Below are positions 36,315 to 47,019 of a stretch of DNA of 64,000 bases, one piece after another. The translations under genes were made by a program, and so were the position numbers. Numbering within the stretch: position 1 is the first letter of the stretch; each line of letters starts with the position of its first letter. Below the pieces are notes generated by a model, which did not search any database, was not told where the DNA came from, and saw only the letters and a list, made by a program, of their open reading frames with translations. Location of the stretch: assembly GCA_030374765.1 (NCBI GenBank), contig JARGXX010000031.1, positions 558,001-622,000 on the forward strand, in the 5' to 3' direction. The stretch is from Agarophyton chilense (lineage: Eukaryota; Rhodophyta; Florideophyceae; Gracilariales; Gracilariaceae).

Positions 36315-37320
36315 TGTCGGCCGAGAGGGGTGTGCTGCGACTTCATCAGTGGACCGATGAAGTCGCAGAGAACCCCTTTCGGCCGACAAATACGGCATAA
36401 AATCACGCATGATGCGTTTCTGAGATGTTGGTCGACTGTCGGCCGACAGAGGTGCGCTTCGACTTCATCGGGGGTCCCGATTAAGTCCCCGCGCACCTCT
36501 TTCGGCCGACAGAATGCATCGTGTACACCTGGGCGTCTTAAGAATTACAAAATTATATGTATTTTGTCGGCCGACAGAGGTGAGCGGGGACTTCATCGGG
36601 ACCCCCGATGAAGTCGGAGCGCACCTTTGTCGGCCGTCAGTCGACCAGTATCTCAGAAACGCATCATGCGTGATGTTATGGCGTATTTGTCGGTCGACAT
36701 AACACATATAATTTTGGAACGCCCAGGTGTACACGGTGCACTCTGACGGCCGACAGAGGTGCGCTCCGACTTCATCGGGGTTCCCGATGAAGTCCCCGCG
36801 CACCTCTTTTGGCTGACATAATACATATAATTTTGTAATTTTTAGGACGCCCAGGTGTACACGGTGCATTCTGTCGGCCGACAGAGGTGCGCAGAGACTT
36901 CATTGAAACCCCCGATGAAGTTGGAGCGCACCTCTGTCGGCTGACAGTCGACCAATATCTCAAAAACGCATCATGCGTGATATTATGCCGTATGTATTTG
37001 TCGGCCGACAGGAGTTCCCTGCGACTTCATCGGTCCACCGATGAAGTCGCAGCACACCCCTGTCAGTCGACATAATACAAATAATTTTGGAACGCCCAGG
37101 TGTACACGGTCTACTCCGACGGCCGACAGAGGTGCGCTTGGAATTCATTGGGAGTCCTAATGAAGTCCTTGCGCACCTCTGTCGGCCAACATAATACATA
37201 TAATTTTGTAATTCTTAAGACGCCCAGGTATACACGGTGCATTCTGTCGGCCGACAGACGTGCGCAGGGACTTCATCGGGACCCCTGATGAAGTCGGAGC
37301 ACACCTCTGTCGGCCGTCAG
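36315..37320. repeat. Array of eight ~75-bp hairpin modules
   Basis: Eight modules start at about 36315, 36436, 36565, 36744, 36871, 36999, 37117 and 37243. Each begins TGTCGGCCGAC (or a variant), runs through AGAGGTGCGC and GACTTCATCGGG, then repeats these in inverse order, so each could fold as a stem of about 30 bp. Modules are separated by two kinds of conserved spacer. One contains ACGCATCATGCGTGAT, itself a palindrome. The other contains ATAATTTTG and CCCAGGTGTACACGG; this type is inverted once, at 36513-36562. The mean period is about 130 bp. The array lies within the DNA transposon, 3' of its transposase gene. Confidence 0.9.
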
Positions 37321-37385
37321 AGTACTAAAGCACATGTTTGTGTGTGTGTGTGTCGCTGCGTGTGATACGAATGGGCCACTTGGCC

Positions 37386-37700
37386 GCGGAACAAGAGTGC
37401 CACGGCATGGGATTAGTCAACGGCGAAACACGTGTAACAGATGACCAATAGCGTGCCGTGGCACTAGGCTGGAAGGCGGAACAGGAGTGCCACGTCGAAG
37501 GATTCAAGGAAGGAGACACGTGTACTCGCGCTTGCCAATGGCGTGCCGTGGCACTCGCGCGGGCGGCGGAACCAAGAGTGCCACGGCACGTGATTGGAGG
37601 ATGTCGACACGTGTAGGAAAGTTGGCCAATGGCGTGCCGTAGCACTCCCCGCAGGCGGAGGAATATTCGTGCAAGCGACACGTGTGCACTCGCGCGGTCA
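37386..37700. repeat. 90-bp tandem repeat, about 3.5 copies
   Basis: Units start with GCGGA at 37386, 37476, 37566 and 37655, giving periods of 90, 90 and 89 bp; the last unit is partial. Each full unit holds GAGTGCCACG, ACACGTGT (a CACGTG core), a CCAAT-like CCAATGGCG and TGCCGTGGCACT. The first and last of these are inverse complements, so each unit can also fold. This is a minisatellite with promoter-like boxes. Confidence 0.88.
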
Positions 37701-38011
37701 AGGTAGATGTGTGCAGTGCAACACGAACATAACGCTACAAATGCATGTATTCACAGACAACACCGCGAAAAGCACGGATCGGAGCCGTTTTGATCGGCGA
37801 TGTAGTCGTCTAGGGTTGGGGTGAAGCCGCCGACGACGTATGCGGAATTGACGAATGTGAGACGGGTTTGGCGGAGAGTGGTAAAGTCCTGGTTGATAGC
37901 TAGTGTTTCGAGTGTGAGTTTGACGAAGGAGGGGAGTGCGAGGGTTCCAATCTGTGAGATGATGGCGATAGTGTCTGGAGAGAAGAAATGCTAAAGGGAA
38001 GAAATTGTTGA

Positions 38012-39724
38012 TTAGGGGTTTGCTCGAAGGAATTTGTGAGCGGTGATGAGGTCGGAAGAGGAGATGTGCTTGCCATCACGGACGAAACCTGGTTTGCGGG
38101 ATTGGAAGGGAGGACGACGGGCATGGAAGGATGAGGTGACGGAAGTATCAGCGGAGAGAGAAATCCAATTGTTGACGGCATCGGAGCGTTCGATGGCACG
38201 GATGGTTTCGTTGTGCGCGGTGGGTCTGCGCTTCGAGGTTCGGGAGTAATGTGCTTTGAAGAGGGTATGGGCTTGTTCGAAGATGCCTGCATCGTTGAAG
38301 TGGAGACCCCCAAAGCGTCGAATGTCGTCTACGATGTGACCGAGGAGGTGGAATTTGAGGGTGCCAAGGTTGGAGGTATGGTATGGACCGAGAACATCGA
38401 CAGCTCTGTGCTTGTAGGAATGGATTTGGGAGGCGAGTTTGGCAAGACGAGAAGTGGTCCCTTCGGGGACGGAGTTGTAGCACATGGAGGTGAGGAGGAG
38501 ATCTGTGTTCTTGGAGAAGACGGTTGTGATGGGAGCGGAATTGGCTTCGTCACAGCAGCGGTCGAAGAAGGCCCCGATGAAGGGGAAGACCATGTCGAGG
38601 GCGCGGTAGTCTTTTGCTTCTAGCATGCCGCGGACGCCGTCAGTTGTGAAGAAGCCTTTGAGGGACTGCCCGCTTTCGGAAGTAGAGAAGTCGATGTGGA
38701 GGCCGGTAGCTGGGGAATGATTTTCGATGGCGGTGAGGATGAAGTTGGAGTGCTTGAGGATGGAAGTGCGGACGGAGTGAAAGGAATGTCGGGAGTTTGT
38801 GGAGCTGATGGTGGTGAAGAGGTGTTCTGATCTGAGACGTTCGATGGCGGCGAGCTTGATGAGTTTGGAAACGCCGAGGTGGAAGTTGTGGAGGGGTTCG
38901 AAGGGGAAGATGTTGTATGGGGTGAGGAGGGGGGTGATGTTGAAAAAGGGATAAGACTCGAAGAGGGAGGGGTATTTTGCGAGGGAGAGGGAGTGGAGTG
39001 CTTGGAGAGCTTGTTCCTTGAAGTTGCGCGAGACTCTTGGCTTGCGGGCGAGGAGAGCTGCTTCGGAGTCCTTGAGGAGGGAGAAGTGTTTGTTGCGGGC
39101 TGCAAGGGTGAGGGGAAGAGATCGAGGGGGATAGGCGTGAGAGTGTTGGTGGAGTTGTGAGCGAGGGACAGAGCATCTGTGGCAGGGGTGCTGGGGGCGG
39201 GTGTCGTGGGAGATGGCGAGAATATCCTTTGCCTCGGGAATGTCTGCGCAGTAGCTGGCGATGATGGGGTGGCATTGACGAAGAACGCCGTCTGCGTCGC
39301 GGAAGGGGAAACCGGGGAGGGCGGAAGAGAAGAGAGGTTGAAGGAGGGAGGAGATGGTCTGCTGTATGAGTTCCATTTTTATTTGGCGGGGGATGGAGGA
39401 GGAATGAGTGATGATATCTGCATCTGGAGAAGGAGTGGTTGGGGTGTAGGAGGTGGGAAGATAGCCGAGGAGTGTGAGATTGTCGGAGATACATTTGCGG
39501 CGAAAGGAGTCGGAGAAGTTGAGAAGGGTGATGTGGAGGGGGTAGGAGGTTATGGAAGAAGATTTGAGAGAGGTAGAGGACTTGTCGGAGTAGATTTGGA
39601 CGAGGCCGATGAAGGAGTCGATACCGGTGGAGTGAGGGAGATGCCAGACGATGTTATCTTTTGTGGACTGCATGATGGCGGTCTTGAGTGCGGGGACGAC
39701 CTTTGAGCCGAGGGTGGCTGCCAT
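38012..39724 (-). CDS. Plavaka/tnp2-type transposase
   Basis: An intact frame of 570 codons from an ATG at 39724; the frame is open about 200 bp further upstream with plausible family sequence (FAPSTIFDPHKRFSATLF), so an upstream exon or start may exist. Family signs in order are ITSYPLHITLLNFSDSFRRK then LTLLGYLP, the block ADGVLRQCHPIIASYCADIP, a cysteine cluster HPCHRCSVPRSQL, FEPLHNFHLGVSKLIK (where related proteins have Asp-x-Leu-His), and LKFHLLGHIVDDIRRFGGL followed by FEQAHTLFKAHY. The protein would cut and rejoin transposon ends in the nucleus. The complete frame is notable, as nearly every other element protein here is broken. The catalytic residues could not be confirmed. Confidence 0.78.
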   Translation of the reverse strand: MAATLGSKVVPALKTAIMQSTKDNIVWHLPHSTGIDSFIGLVQIYSDKSSTSLKSSSITSYPLHITLLNFSDSFRRKCISDNLTLLGYLPTSYTPTTPSPDADIITHSSSIPRQIKMELIQQTISSLLQPLFSSALPGFPFRDADGVLRQCHPIIASYCADIPEAKDILAISHDTRPQHPCHRCSVPRSQLHQHSHAYPPRSLPLTLAARNKHFSLLKDSEAALLARKPRVSRNFKEQALQALHSLSLAKYPSLFESYPFFNITPLLTPYNIFPFEPLHNFHLGVSKLIKLAAIERLRSEHLFTTISSTNSRHSFHSVRTSILKHSNFILTAIENHSPATGLHIDFSTSESGQSLKGFFTTDGVRGMLEAKDYRALDMVFPFIGAFFDRCCDEANSAPITTVFSKNTDLLLTSMCYNSVPEGTTSRLAKLASQIHSYKHRAVDVLGPYHTSNLGTLKFHLLGHIVDDIRRFGGLHFNDAGIFEQAHTLFKAHYSRTSKRRPTAHNETIRAIERSDAVNNWISLSADTSVTSSFHARRPPFQSRKPGFVRDGKHISSSDLITAHKFLRANP

Positions 39725-40130
39725 GGGGTGTGCGAAGGCAGGGGAGCCGGAGGCGGATGTTTGGGAGATGGGGTGGAAAAAGGTGTTCTTGAAGTGTGCG
39801 AGGGCGAGCTGTTGTTTGAGGACATGGATTGCGTCTTTCTGGAAGAGGGTTGCAGAGAAGCGTTTGTGGGGATCGAAGATGGTGGAGGGGGCGAAACCAA
39901 TGGACCTAAACTGCGGCGACAGAAAGATTCACGCTAGTTTTACCTCCATCAAAACTAGAAAAACTGCAGATATGTGCTAGTTTTCCTTCCCATACAAACT
40001 AGCACTAATGAACGAATGAAAATATTTTCGGAAATTAACACCTCCAAATTTGGATAAATTCACGGGTTTTTCGGTCATTTCAATTCGTCCTTTTTTGACC
40101 AATGAACTAGCATTGCGAGAAAACTGACAT

Positions 40131-42657
40131 ACCATCCACACAGATCATTCGTCCATACGATGGTTATTATCAATCACAGATCCCTCCGGGAGATTAAGAC
40201 GTTGGTGCTTACGACTATTTGAATTCGATTTCGAAATTAAACATAAGAAGGGACTGGCTAACATACAAGCCGACGCTTTCTCGCAATTGGAAACTTTAGG
40301 GGAACCCCAAGGAGAATTCGATGAATAATTATCTTGTTTCTCAATGGAGATGAACAAAGATGAAACGCAGTTTGAATATCAAGAAGATGAAGGGGATTAC
40401 TCCCAATTGGGCCCTCTCACTGAAACCCATGGAACTGAAACTTTTGATCAACTCGAGCGTATCTCGCACACTGAACTCGTCAATGAGCAACTGACAGATA
40501 ACATCTGTACAGGGATACGCTCCCGTCTTAACTAGGGGAAGGATTAGCCCTTTTCGCTCGATTCACGAGATATATTGCTCAGACATGTCGAGAAGTATGA
40601 TCCGATCGTGGTTCCACACGCTTTGAAGAGTCTTGTACTCTACTTGGCCCTTAAGGTGAAGCTATCTGGACACCCAGGAGGAACAAAGTTGTTTATGACC
40701 CCAAGAAAGGACTTCTAATGGCAAACGTTGGCAATGAACTGCCATGCTACGGTAAAGCTATGCCGAACGTGTGGGATGAATGGAGTGAAAATCTATAAGA
40801 AGAGGAAAAAGATGACCGTATTTTTGGCGAAGGCGCCTCTACATTTCGTCAGCATCGACATCTTTGGAGAGCTAATTCGTTCAAATCAAAGATATCGCTA
40901 CTTATTCGTTATAACAGATCGATTCTCAAATACGGTACGGACTGTACCGTTAAAGAAGAAAAACGCCTCGGTAATAGTTCACGCTTTTATCAAACACTGG
41001 ATGCATGTGTACAGACCGGCGGAAGTTTTGCTATCAGATAAGGGAAAGCAGTTTGTTGCTAAATTCTTTCAGAAAGTATGCCGAATAATAGGCATCAAGA
41101 ACGTATCTACCACGACCTACTCTCCGCAGTGTAATAGTCAGATGGAACGCTACAACCGTCCGTTATTAGCCGCTCTTCGGCATTACATCGCGAATCAGCC
41201 GAAGGAATGGGAAATCTACACAGGCACACTCTGTTATGCGTACAACACGAAACTGCAAACGTCTGACAAGTCGGCTCCTTTTGATCTCGTGATATCAAGT
41301 AGCCCACCGCCACTGCCTATGAGGTTGGACGAAGTCGAGGAAGACAAAGCTACACCGGCGAAGAACCATCTGAAGTGGAGAAACAACCTGAGGTTAAGGA
41401 CAGAGCAAGCGGCTCGAGAATTGGCAAAAAAGCAAGCACATTACAAACGTAATTCGGACGCCCGACGGCGAAGATAGTTGTCAGATCTCAGGATGGGAGG
41501 ATACGCGTTTGCTCGCGCGGAACGACTTGAAAAGCAGGATAGACCACGTCACAAATTGCTACCGGTAGCATCTGGACCTTTCAAGGTAATGGAGCTCACC
41601 TATGAAACGGTAGTCCTGAAGACAGTAGAGGACGTTGAACGATTTTCGCGCGATCATGTTGAAACCGCACCAGAAAACTCTGAACCCCAGGATACTGTGA
41701 AAGGAAGCGCTATTTATCGGCAGGATCGGGAGCTACCCGTCGAATCAGACGATCCGCCTCTCGTGGCACACGGCTCCAACACCGCTCGTGATATCCCGCT
41801 GCGCGGCAGTTTAGTGGCGCTCCACGGCAATTCTCCGAAAAATCTGAAAAAGTCACGTGGTAAGAGCCAGCACTCTGGTACGACCGCAGTACCTGAAGAC
41901 AGGAAACATATTTTCAAACTTGGCCCAGTTAGATGCAGTCCAGAAGCAGTTGCACACACCCCATTACCAGTTCAGTATGAACCGTCGAGTGGAACGCCAC
42001 TCGCTGAGCTTTCGCGCTTTGCCACCGATCAAAGAGAAGAAGGCAAAGAAGAGGCTAAATCTCCAGAAAAAGTGGAAGCACCTCTGGCCGAACCCTCAGC
42101 GAAGAAGCCCAGTTTGGCACAGGACCCTAAAAATGACAGAAAAACCACGCAAAGTTAGCAAAAACGGGTAGCCGTAGACCCAATGACTATGCAGTTAGAA
42201 GCCGAGAATTGCGCTACAGTGGCACAAAAATCCCCTGAGCTGTCTGAACAGACTTCGCAAGTTCAACCTGATGATGAAGAAAGTTCCCAAGCGCCTTCTC
42301 GGGGGGATCAAGGAAACGACAAAGGTGTCATTTTCCGTCAGGATTCAACGCGTTCGTTTGTCAGACGGTATAAGCCGGTGAACCGCAACCTCGCTCCATC
42401 CGTCGAAAAGTTTGGAAATGCCCAGGAATACGTCATATATCGCATCATCGATCACGGCGGAGACGAAGACACTCACATACTACTGTATTACATCCGTTAG
42501 TACGGTTTTCCTCCGAAAGCAGATATGTGGGAGCCTTTAACTCATATCCTGCGGTCGCAGTTTGTGCGTTATCATCATCGCCTTCGACTACCACTCCTTG
42601 TGGAGATCGATACCGCGAGAATGGGCTTTCTGGACGAGATTTCGCGGAGCGACTGCT
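40131..42657 (+). pseudogene. Element F RNase H (right part), integrase and chromodomain
   Basis: RNase H resumes with TIHTDHSSIRWLL and GRLRRWCLRLFEFDFEIKH. Integrase has SGHPGG, CRTC, Asp in SIDIFGEL, Asp in LLSDKGKQF and Glu in SQMERYN, so the triad is complete. An integrase C-terminal domain follows (SGPFKVMELT, VERFSRDHVETAP), then a Ser/Lys/Glu-rich linker. The chromodomain (EYVIYRIIDH, ILLYYIR then a stop then YGFPP) ends near 42657. From about 40728 the frame is the same throughout and is broken only by TAG at 41475, 42156 and 42498; the last replaces the conserved chromodomain Trp. TAA codons occur in the RNase H-integrase linker (40327) and at 40717. Confidence 0.85.
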
Positions 42658-43690
42658 AATCCCCTTTCCCTTCAGAAGGAGGATGTGATGGAAGAAGACT
42701 AAAGACTCGAGGAGAAGAAGAAGTACTTAGAAAAACGTGAAGTAATGGAAACGGAAGAATTTGGTTTAAATTATCGCCTCAAGATGGTTGACGGCATCTT
42801 AAGTCGGGCACAGAACTTATTCGCTGGTATGATGATTCAGCATGGCGGTAAGCGCGGCACGATCGCTTTGCGGCTGTGTTTCGGGGAAACGGGGAAACCG
42901 CATTGATCGGAAGACCGAAGGCGCTGCAGCTTATGAGTTGAAGCCGCTGCTGGCGGAAGGACACTCTGAGGGTACGTCTCCGTTTTTGAAATTGTGCAGC
43001 ACGTAAGGATTCATTGCTGATCAAGTCAAAATAGAGTACTGTGAACCGTCTGACGTTAAGAAGAAGTTGGTGTACTTTCGTGAAGTCGAGGAAATTTCGG
43101 AATGCCGATGCATGCTCGGGTATATAAAGACGTATTGCGTCTCCCGTGCTTTGCGCATAGTAGGGGGGATGTGTAGTATTGTACACAGTCGGAATGCCGA
43201 TGAAAAATTTTTTTGGCTAAGTATAATGATATTCATAAGTGAATGCAACGGCTAGGATGAAGTTATGAAGCGTCACCCGGGAGATAGTCAGTGAGGTTGT
43301 ATGTTACACATGGGATCTCGGTCTGCAACGGCGCATCCGATTCGACCCGTTGTAGGGAAATACTGGAGTGGCAACGGAGCATATAGGGGATAGTCACGTG
43401 GCGTTAAGGCATACCCTTCGTAGGCGGACGCCCATTTAGAGCTAGTTATCCCGTAATGTAGAGGGTTAATCGGCTAACCAAGTTTATATATGTATATTAT
43501 TATGTGCGGCGCTCACCCCTGCACACAGTACTTAAGGCACAGACGGGAGCTCCGACTGCAAAGTAAAGGAGACAACAAACGGGTTCTCAACGGACTTGCT
43601 CCTTGTCCAGGATTCATTAACCGGGATCTGTACAAGCTACAACAGTGGTTGTCCGTTCCATAGTACCAACCCGCCTCATTGGCGAGTGGG
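42658..43690 (+). repeat. Probable element F 3' UTR and 3' LTR
   Basis: A purine tract (AGAAGGAGGA, about 42674-42683) is followed by TGTGATGG, a plausible LTR start, soon after the chromodomain stop. A TATA box (tatataaag, about 43121) lies 435 bp further on, in the right place for an LTR promoter. No 5' LTR exists in the window to define the right end. The minus-strand frame at 42779-43186 is probably chance. Confidence 0.45.
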
Positions 43691-43699
43691 GCCCTACAA

Positions 43700-44774
43700 C
43701 CTCCATTCTAGCTCGCTAGTGCTGTGCTCTATCACATCTTCCCCTTAACCGTAAGCGCCCCTTCAGCAGTCCAGAACACTGTCGCAGTTGTCTGCTCTCT
43801 CCGTCAGAGCGGACACTACAACATTCCTTCAGTTTTCGGAAAAGTCGTAAGTCACAACCAACGTGCTCCGATGCCCCGCTGTCCACGATAATATCCGTAT
43901 CGATTGGACGGTCTTTCTCGGTCCACCATTCACGGTCTTTGTTGCGAAGAGTTGCAAAGCGGCCGTTTCTCCGTTTACGGTCTTGGCTTTTCTCTTCACC
44001 ATCTTAGTTCTTCAAGCTCTCCGTTTTATTCAATCTGCTACCGATCTTTTCGTTGTGATGATCACATTTCATATGGCCTTTACCACCGCATTCATAACAT
44101 ACGATCTCACCACTTTCCGAGCCGTCTTGGCTAACACCGTATCTTCCACGCCTGTTATCTTCGACCTGGATTACCAGTTTACCAGTCCACCCGTTCTGTT
44201 CGCCTAAGAGCCGCATGGTCACGTAGTTCCACATTGCGATGTTCACGTCCGACGTTTTGATCTTAGTAACTATTCCGTCGTACCCGCGGTGATTACTCAG
44301 AGAAACAAGTAGAATGGCCACTTGCATAGTTTCCGGTTTCGCCATTGCCATGCGTTCAAGTCGATTGATCAAAGATTAGATCTCGGAAATATGGTCACCC
44401 ATCTCTTTTCCCTTGTCCAACTTCTAGCTCATTAGCGCGGTCCATACAGATATCTGGTTCGAAACGCAGTTCCCGGCATAATGTTCCCATAACTTGGACC
44501 ACATCTCCGCCGGGGTGTTGCAGTTACATACGTATGGTAGAGGTTTGTCTCCCGAAGCGTTCATAAGCAAGGCCCGACAATTTCTCAACTTCTTCACATA
44601 TGCAGCATACTTTGGGTCTTCAGGCTCTTCTGGTACTTCCTCCGTATCATTCACAACATCGACATAGTCCTTGCGTTCTAGCGTCGCAATGATCCTCGTT
44701 GACCACAGGTCGAAATCATCGGTCCGCTCTCCATCGAAACTCTGTACCTGAATATTATAACGATATTTGTCCAT
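43700..44774 (-). pseudogene. Element G: copia gag and protease remnant
   Basis: The ATG at 44774 opens a copia gag (FDGERTDDFDLWSTRIIATL, NTPAEMWSKLWEHY). A TAG (44424) and a second stop near 44375 interrupt it. It resumes with SLINRLERMAMAK and a zinc knuckle CYECGGKGHMKCDHH, in which the last metal ligand appears to be shifted. Protease follows with IIVDSGASEHV near 43880, and the frame decays by 43700. The rest of pol is absent. Upstream DNA (44775-45240) may be the 5' LTR, but no partner is seen. Confidence 0.78.
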
Positions 44775-46060
44775 CTTAAGTTCGTATATTCAAGTTCAAG
44801 CGATGCTACTATAAAAGTATTTAGCGTCCTCAGTAGGTCAAGTATATCCGTCAAGTAGGAAAATAACAAATAGGCCAATACAAGGCCAAAAGAACGAACA
44901 AGAACAGAACTCGGAAACCGGGAGCAACGAGCAAGATGAGAAGACCATTTTTTTAAATGGACGAGCTCACTACATATATGGTCATCCCTATCATAACTAA
45001 TTTCTTGAGCGACGACGGCCGTGCAAGGTATAGAACTGACAGAACCTTACCATAGAGCAATGCGTTTTAGGCCAATTCTCTTCACTGTCCTACTTCCATT
45101 AGTCAACCGTTTGGAATTCAGGAAAAGTAAGCGTTTCCGGATGCACCCACTATACGCAATTCGCGACCAACATTCCGCAGTGCGGAGTGTGGGTCACGAA
45201 TTGCGTCAACACGTGCAGAGTCCGCACGTGTTGACCGACTTTAAAAGAGAGAACGTAGTACAGTAATGGTACAGTGACGACAATTTGTATTAATCTAGTG
45301 AATTATTCAAAAACAAATCAATATAGTAAATTATACCCATTGATTGATTATCAAACTCTTGAATACTAAAGGTCTTCGGGATGGTGTTGTGCGCAAAACT
45401 TTTGACTACAATGTGAGCATTGCTCAATGGCCCCAACCATTGCGCACAAGCTAATGAAAAACTGATGGAAAGGCCTTGAGGTCAAGTTTGAAAATGGCAA
45501 ATAGATATGAGCAATGAGTATTAAAACATCACCCCTCCTACTCAAGTTCCATGCACGCCTTCCGCCTTCCACTCAGTCCTGCCTCAGGCATCCATTACCA
45601 CCAAATACAGCTGTGGTATCCATCATCTATCCATCATTTACATCAACTGACACCATGCCCTTGTACAGACAGGAGAACCATGCCGCGCATTCACAAATTG
45701 GCCGCATTGCATGCTGGAAAAGTGCTATGCAAACCATTGCTCGCAGACAAGCACAATGAAGAGGAAGTCGAACAGTCAGTTGAATTCTACTTTTCAATTC
45801 CACATTCGACTTTCATTCTTTTACCATGAAATACATGCTGCGCCAGTCTTCAGTTAACCGCATTTCGGCTATTTAATTATCTTTCAACTTTAACGCATTG
45901 ACAGGCGACCAATGCCTTTTTTTGTTTTCGTTCCTGCAAAAGTGACGTTCCCAAAGTTGTAAACACTGTAGCATGTTCATCTGAGTACAGAAATACTAAG
46001 CGAAACAAATAAAAAACATTTGTAGTTCTTCGGCTGATTTCCTCTCCCTGTTGGTGGAAA
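44775..46060. other. Unassigned stretch with two adjacent hairpins
   Basis: No gene is supported. Two neighbouring inverted repeats stand out. CGCAATTCG at 45155 pairs with CGAATTGCG ending at 45205. GTCAACACGTGC (45205-45216) pairs perfectly with GCACGTGTTGAC (45224-45235) around a 7-base loop. A looser inverted pair (ttgtgcgcaa / attgcgcacaa) lies at about 45397 and 45437. The right part may hold the eroded N-terminal coding region of the Harbinger remnant. Confidence 0.45.
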
Positions 46061-46830
46061 TTGATAGATAATTTTTTTGAGAAACACTCTTCTCAACTTT
46101 CGGAGATATTTTGGGAGACAGTTAAGCATTTCAAAGAAGCTCGCGGGCATATACTTACTGCGGACACTAGTCCACAATTTATACAGTATCAAAGCTTTAG
46201 AAATGCTGAATCAGTGCTAGATAAAAGCTCTGCTTTACATAACCGCATCGATTTATTAGACGGGACAGTAATCGGTGTTGCACGCGCAGGGTGCAGTGCT
46301 ATTGAAAAAGCCGTTTATAATAGGCATAAGAAGAAGCATGCACTAAAGTTTCAGGTAGTGATGTAACCAAATGGTCTTGTACTGCATGCTCATGGTCCGG
46401 TCAAAGGACGATGGCATGAATGGACGCTGTATAAAGAAAGCGAAGTAGATCTGCAGCTAGAAGAAGCCCTTGATGTTAACGGGACGCAGTTTCGTAAACA
46501 TGAGGACAGTGGATATAATTATAGGGTGTAATTAAAGGTCAACTTTCAAGAGGACCTGTTATCGAAAGAAGGAAAATCCTTCAACACGGCCATAAGAAAA
46601 ATGCCGGTACGCGTTCATTGGATTTTATGAAGGTCAAACTGCACTGGACTGCCGTTGATCTCAAACGAAATATGCGTATCGAAGAGTCTCCTGTAGGGCT
46701 ATCGTATCGCACGGCAATGCTTCCAGCCAATATTACGAGGTGAATATATCCAAAAATCGTTGCACAATACTTGGACTGTGCCTCGCCTCCTCCTAAACAG
46801 TACTTTGTCCATAAAGAAAAGCAGGCTAAT
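46061..46830 (+). pseudogene. PIF/Harbinger transposase remnant
   Basis: The plus strand reads LSEIFWETVKHFKEARGHIL, then DLLDGTVIGVAR, VYNRHKKKHALKFQVVM, a stop at 46364, LVLHAHGPVKGRWHEW, then GYNYRV, a second stop, EGKSFNTAIRKMPVRVHW, and, after a frameshift, SPVGLSYRTAMLPANI. This is the order of a Harbinger DDE nuclease. The first Asp (DGT) is kept, the second is Glu (GRWHEW) and the third acidic residue is His (VHW), so the enzyme is dead as well as broken. The N-terminal helix-turn-helix region is missing. Terminal inverted repeats were not found. Confidence 0.78.
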
Positions 46831-47019
46831 GTGATGTAACGCCATAAATATGGCTATATACACGCGTTTGCTTATCCAAATTGTCGCTCAACACTTCTAT
46901 CATCAACTCAAATTTGTCTAGTTCTAACTTATTTTGCGACTTTTGGTCCTCCTTGCACATTAATCTCTTTTTTTTCAGTTCTTTGCGTCGCTCAGCGCGC
47001 TGTAACTTGCTTTCATCTC
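46826..47019 (-). pseudogene. Possible Harbinger second-ORF tail, cut by element C
   Basis: A minus-strand frame ends 46826 with a charged helical segment (AERRKELKKKRLMCKEDQKS, LDKFELMIEVLSDNLDKQ). It converges on the Harbinger transposase, and Harbinger elements usually carry a second, Myb-like gene. The upstream part is cut by the LTR of element C at 47020. Beyond the far end of C, the minus strand at about 55760-55860 reads another charged helix (LNESMLTKMFGVQDDVKEVK), which might be the missing upstream part. This is inference from context and composition only. Confidence 0.35.

Larger units (their letters stand above)
35568..40130 (-). mobile_element. Plavaka/CACTA-like DNA transposon inserted in element F
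   Basis: The insert carries imperfect terminal inverted repeats. TTCTCGGAATGATAG (35571-35585) faces CTAGCATTGCGAGAA (40107-40121), with 13 of 15 bases matching. Both ends are studded with a GCTAGTTT motif: left at 35602 and 35652; right at 39933, 39951, 39976, 39996 and 40104 in both orientations. Such subterminal repeats are typical of the CACTA/Plavaka group, where they bind transposase. Inside are a tnp2-type transposase (minus), a coiled-coil ORF, a hairpin array and a 90-bp tandem repeat. I could not define a target-site duplication, so the exact ends are uncertain by several bases. Confidence 0.72.

Noticed and set aside
36315-37320. CRISPR array
   Set aside because: Repeats are long palindromes, spacers are conserved rather than unique, and the setting is eukaryotic and transposon-associated.
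40728-42657. Alternative genetic code with TAG as sense
   Set aside because: Other elements here have TAA and TGA lesions as well as TAG, the Hsp20 gene ends in an ordinary TAA, and the chromodomain TAG replaces Trp as expected from a point mutation.
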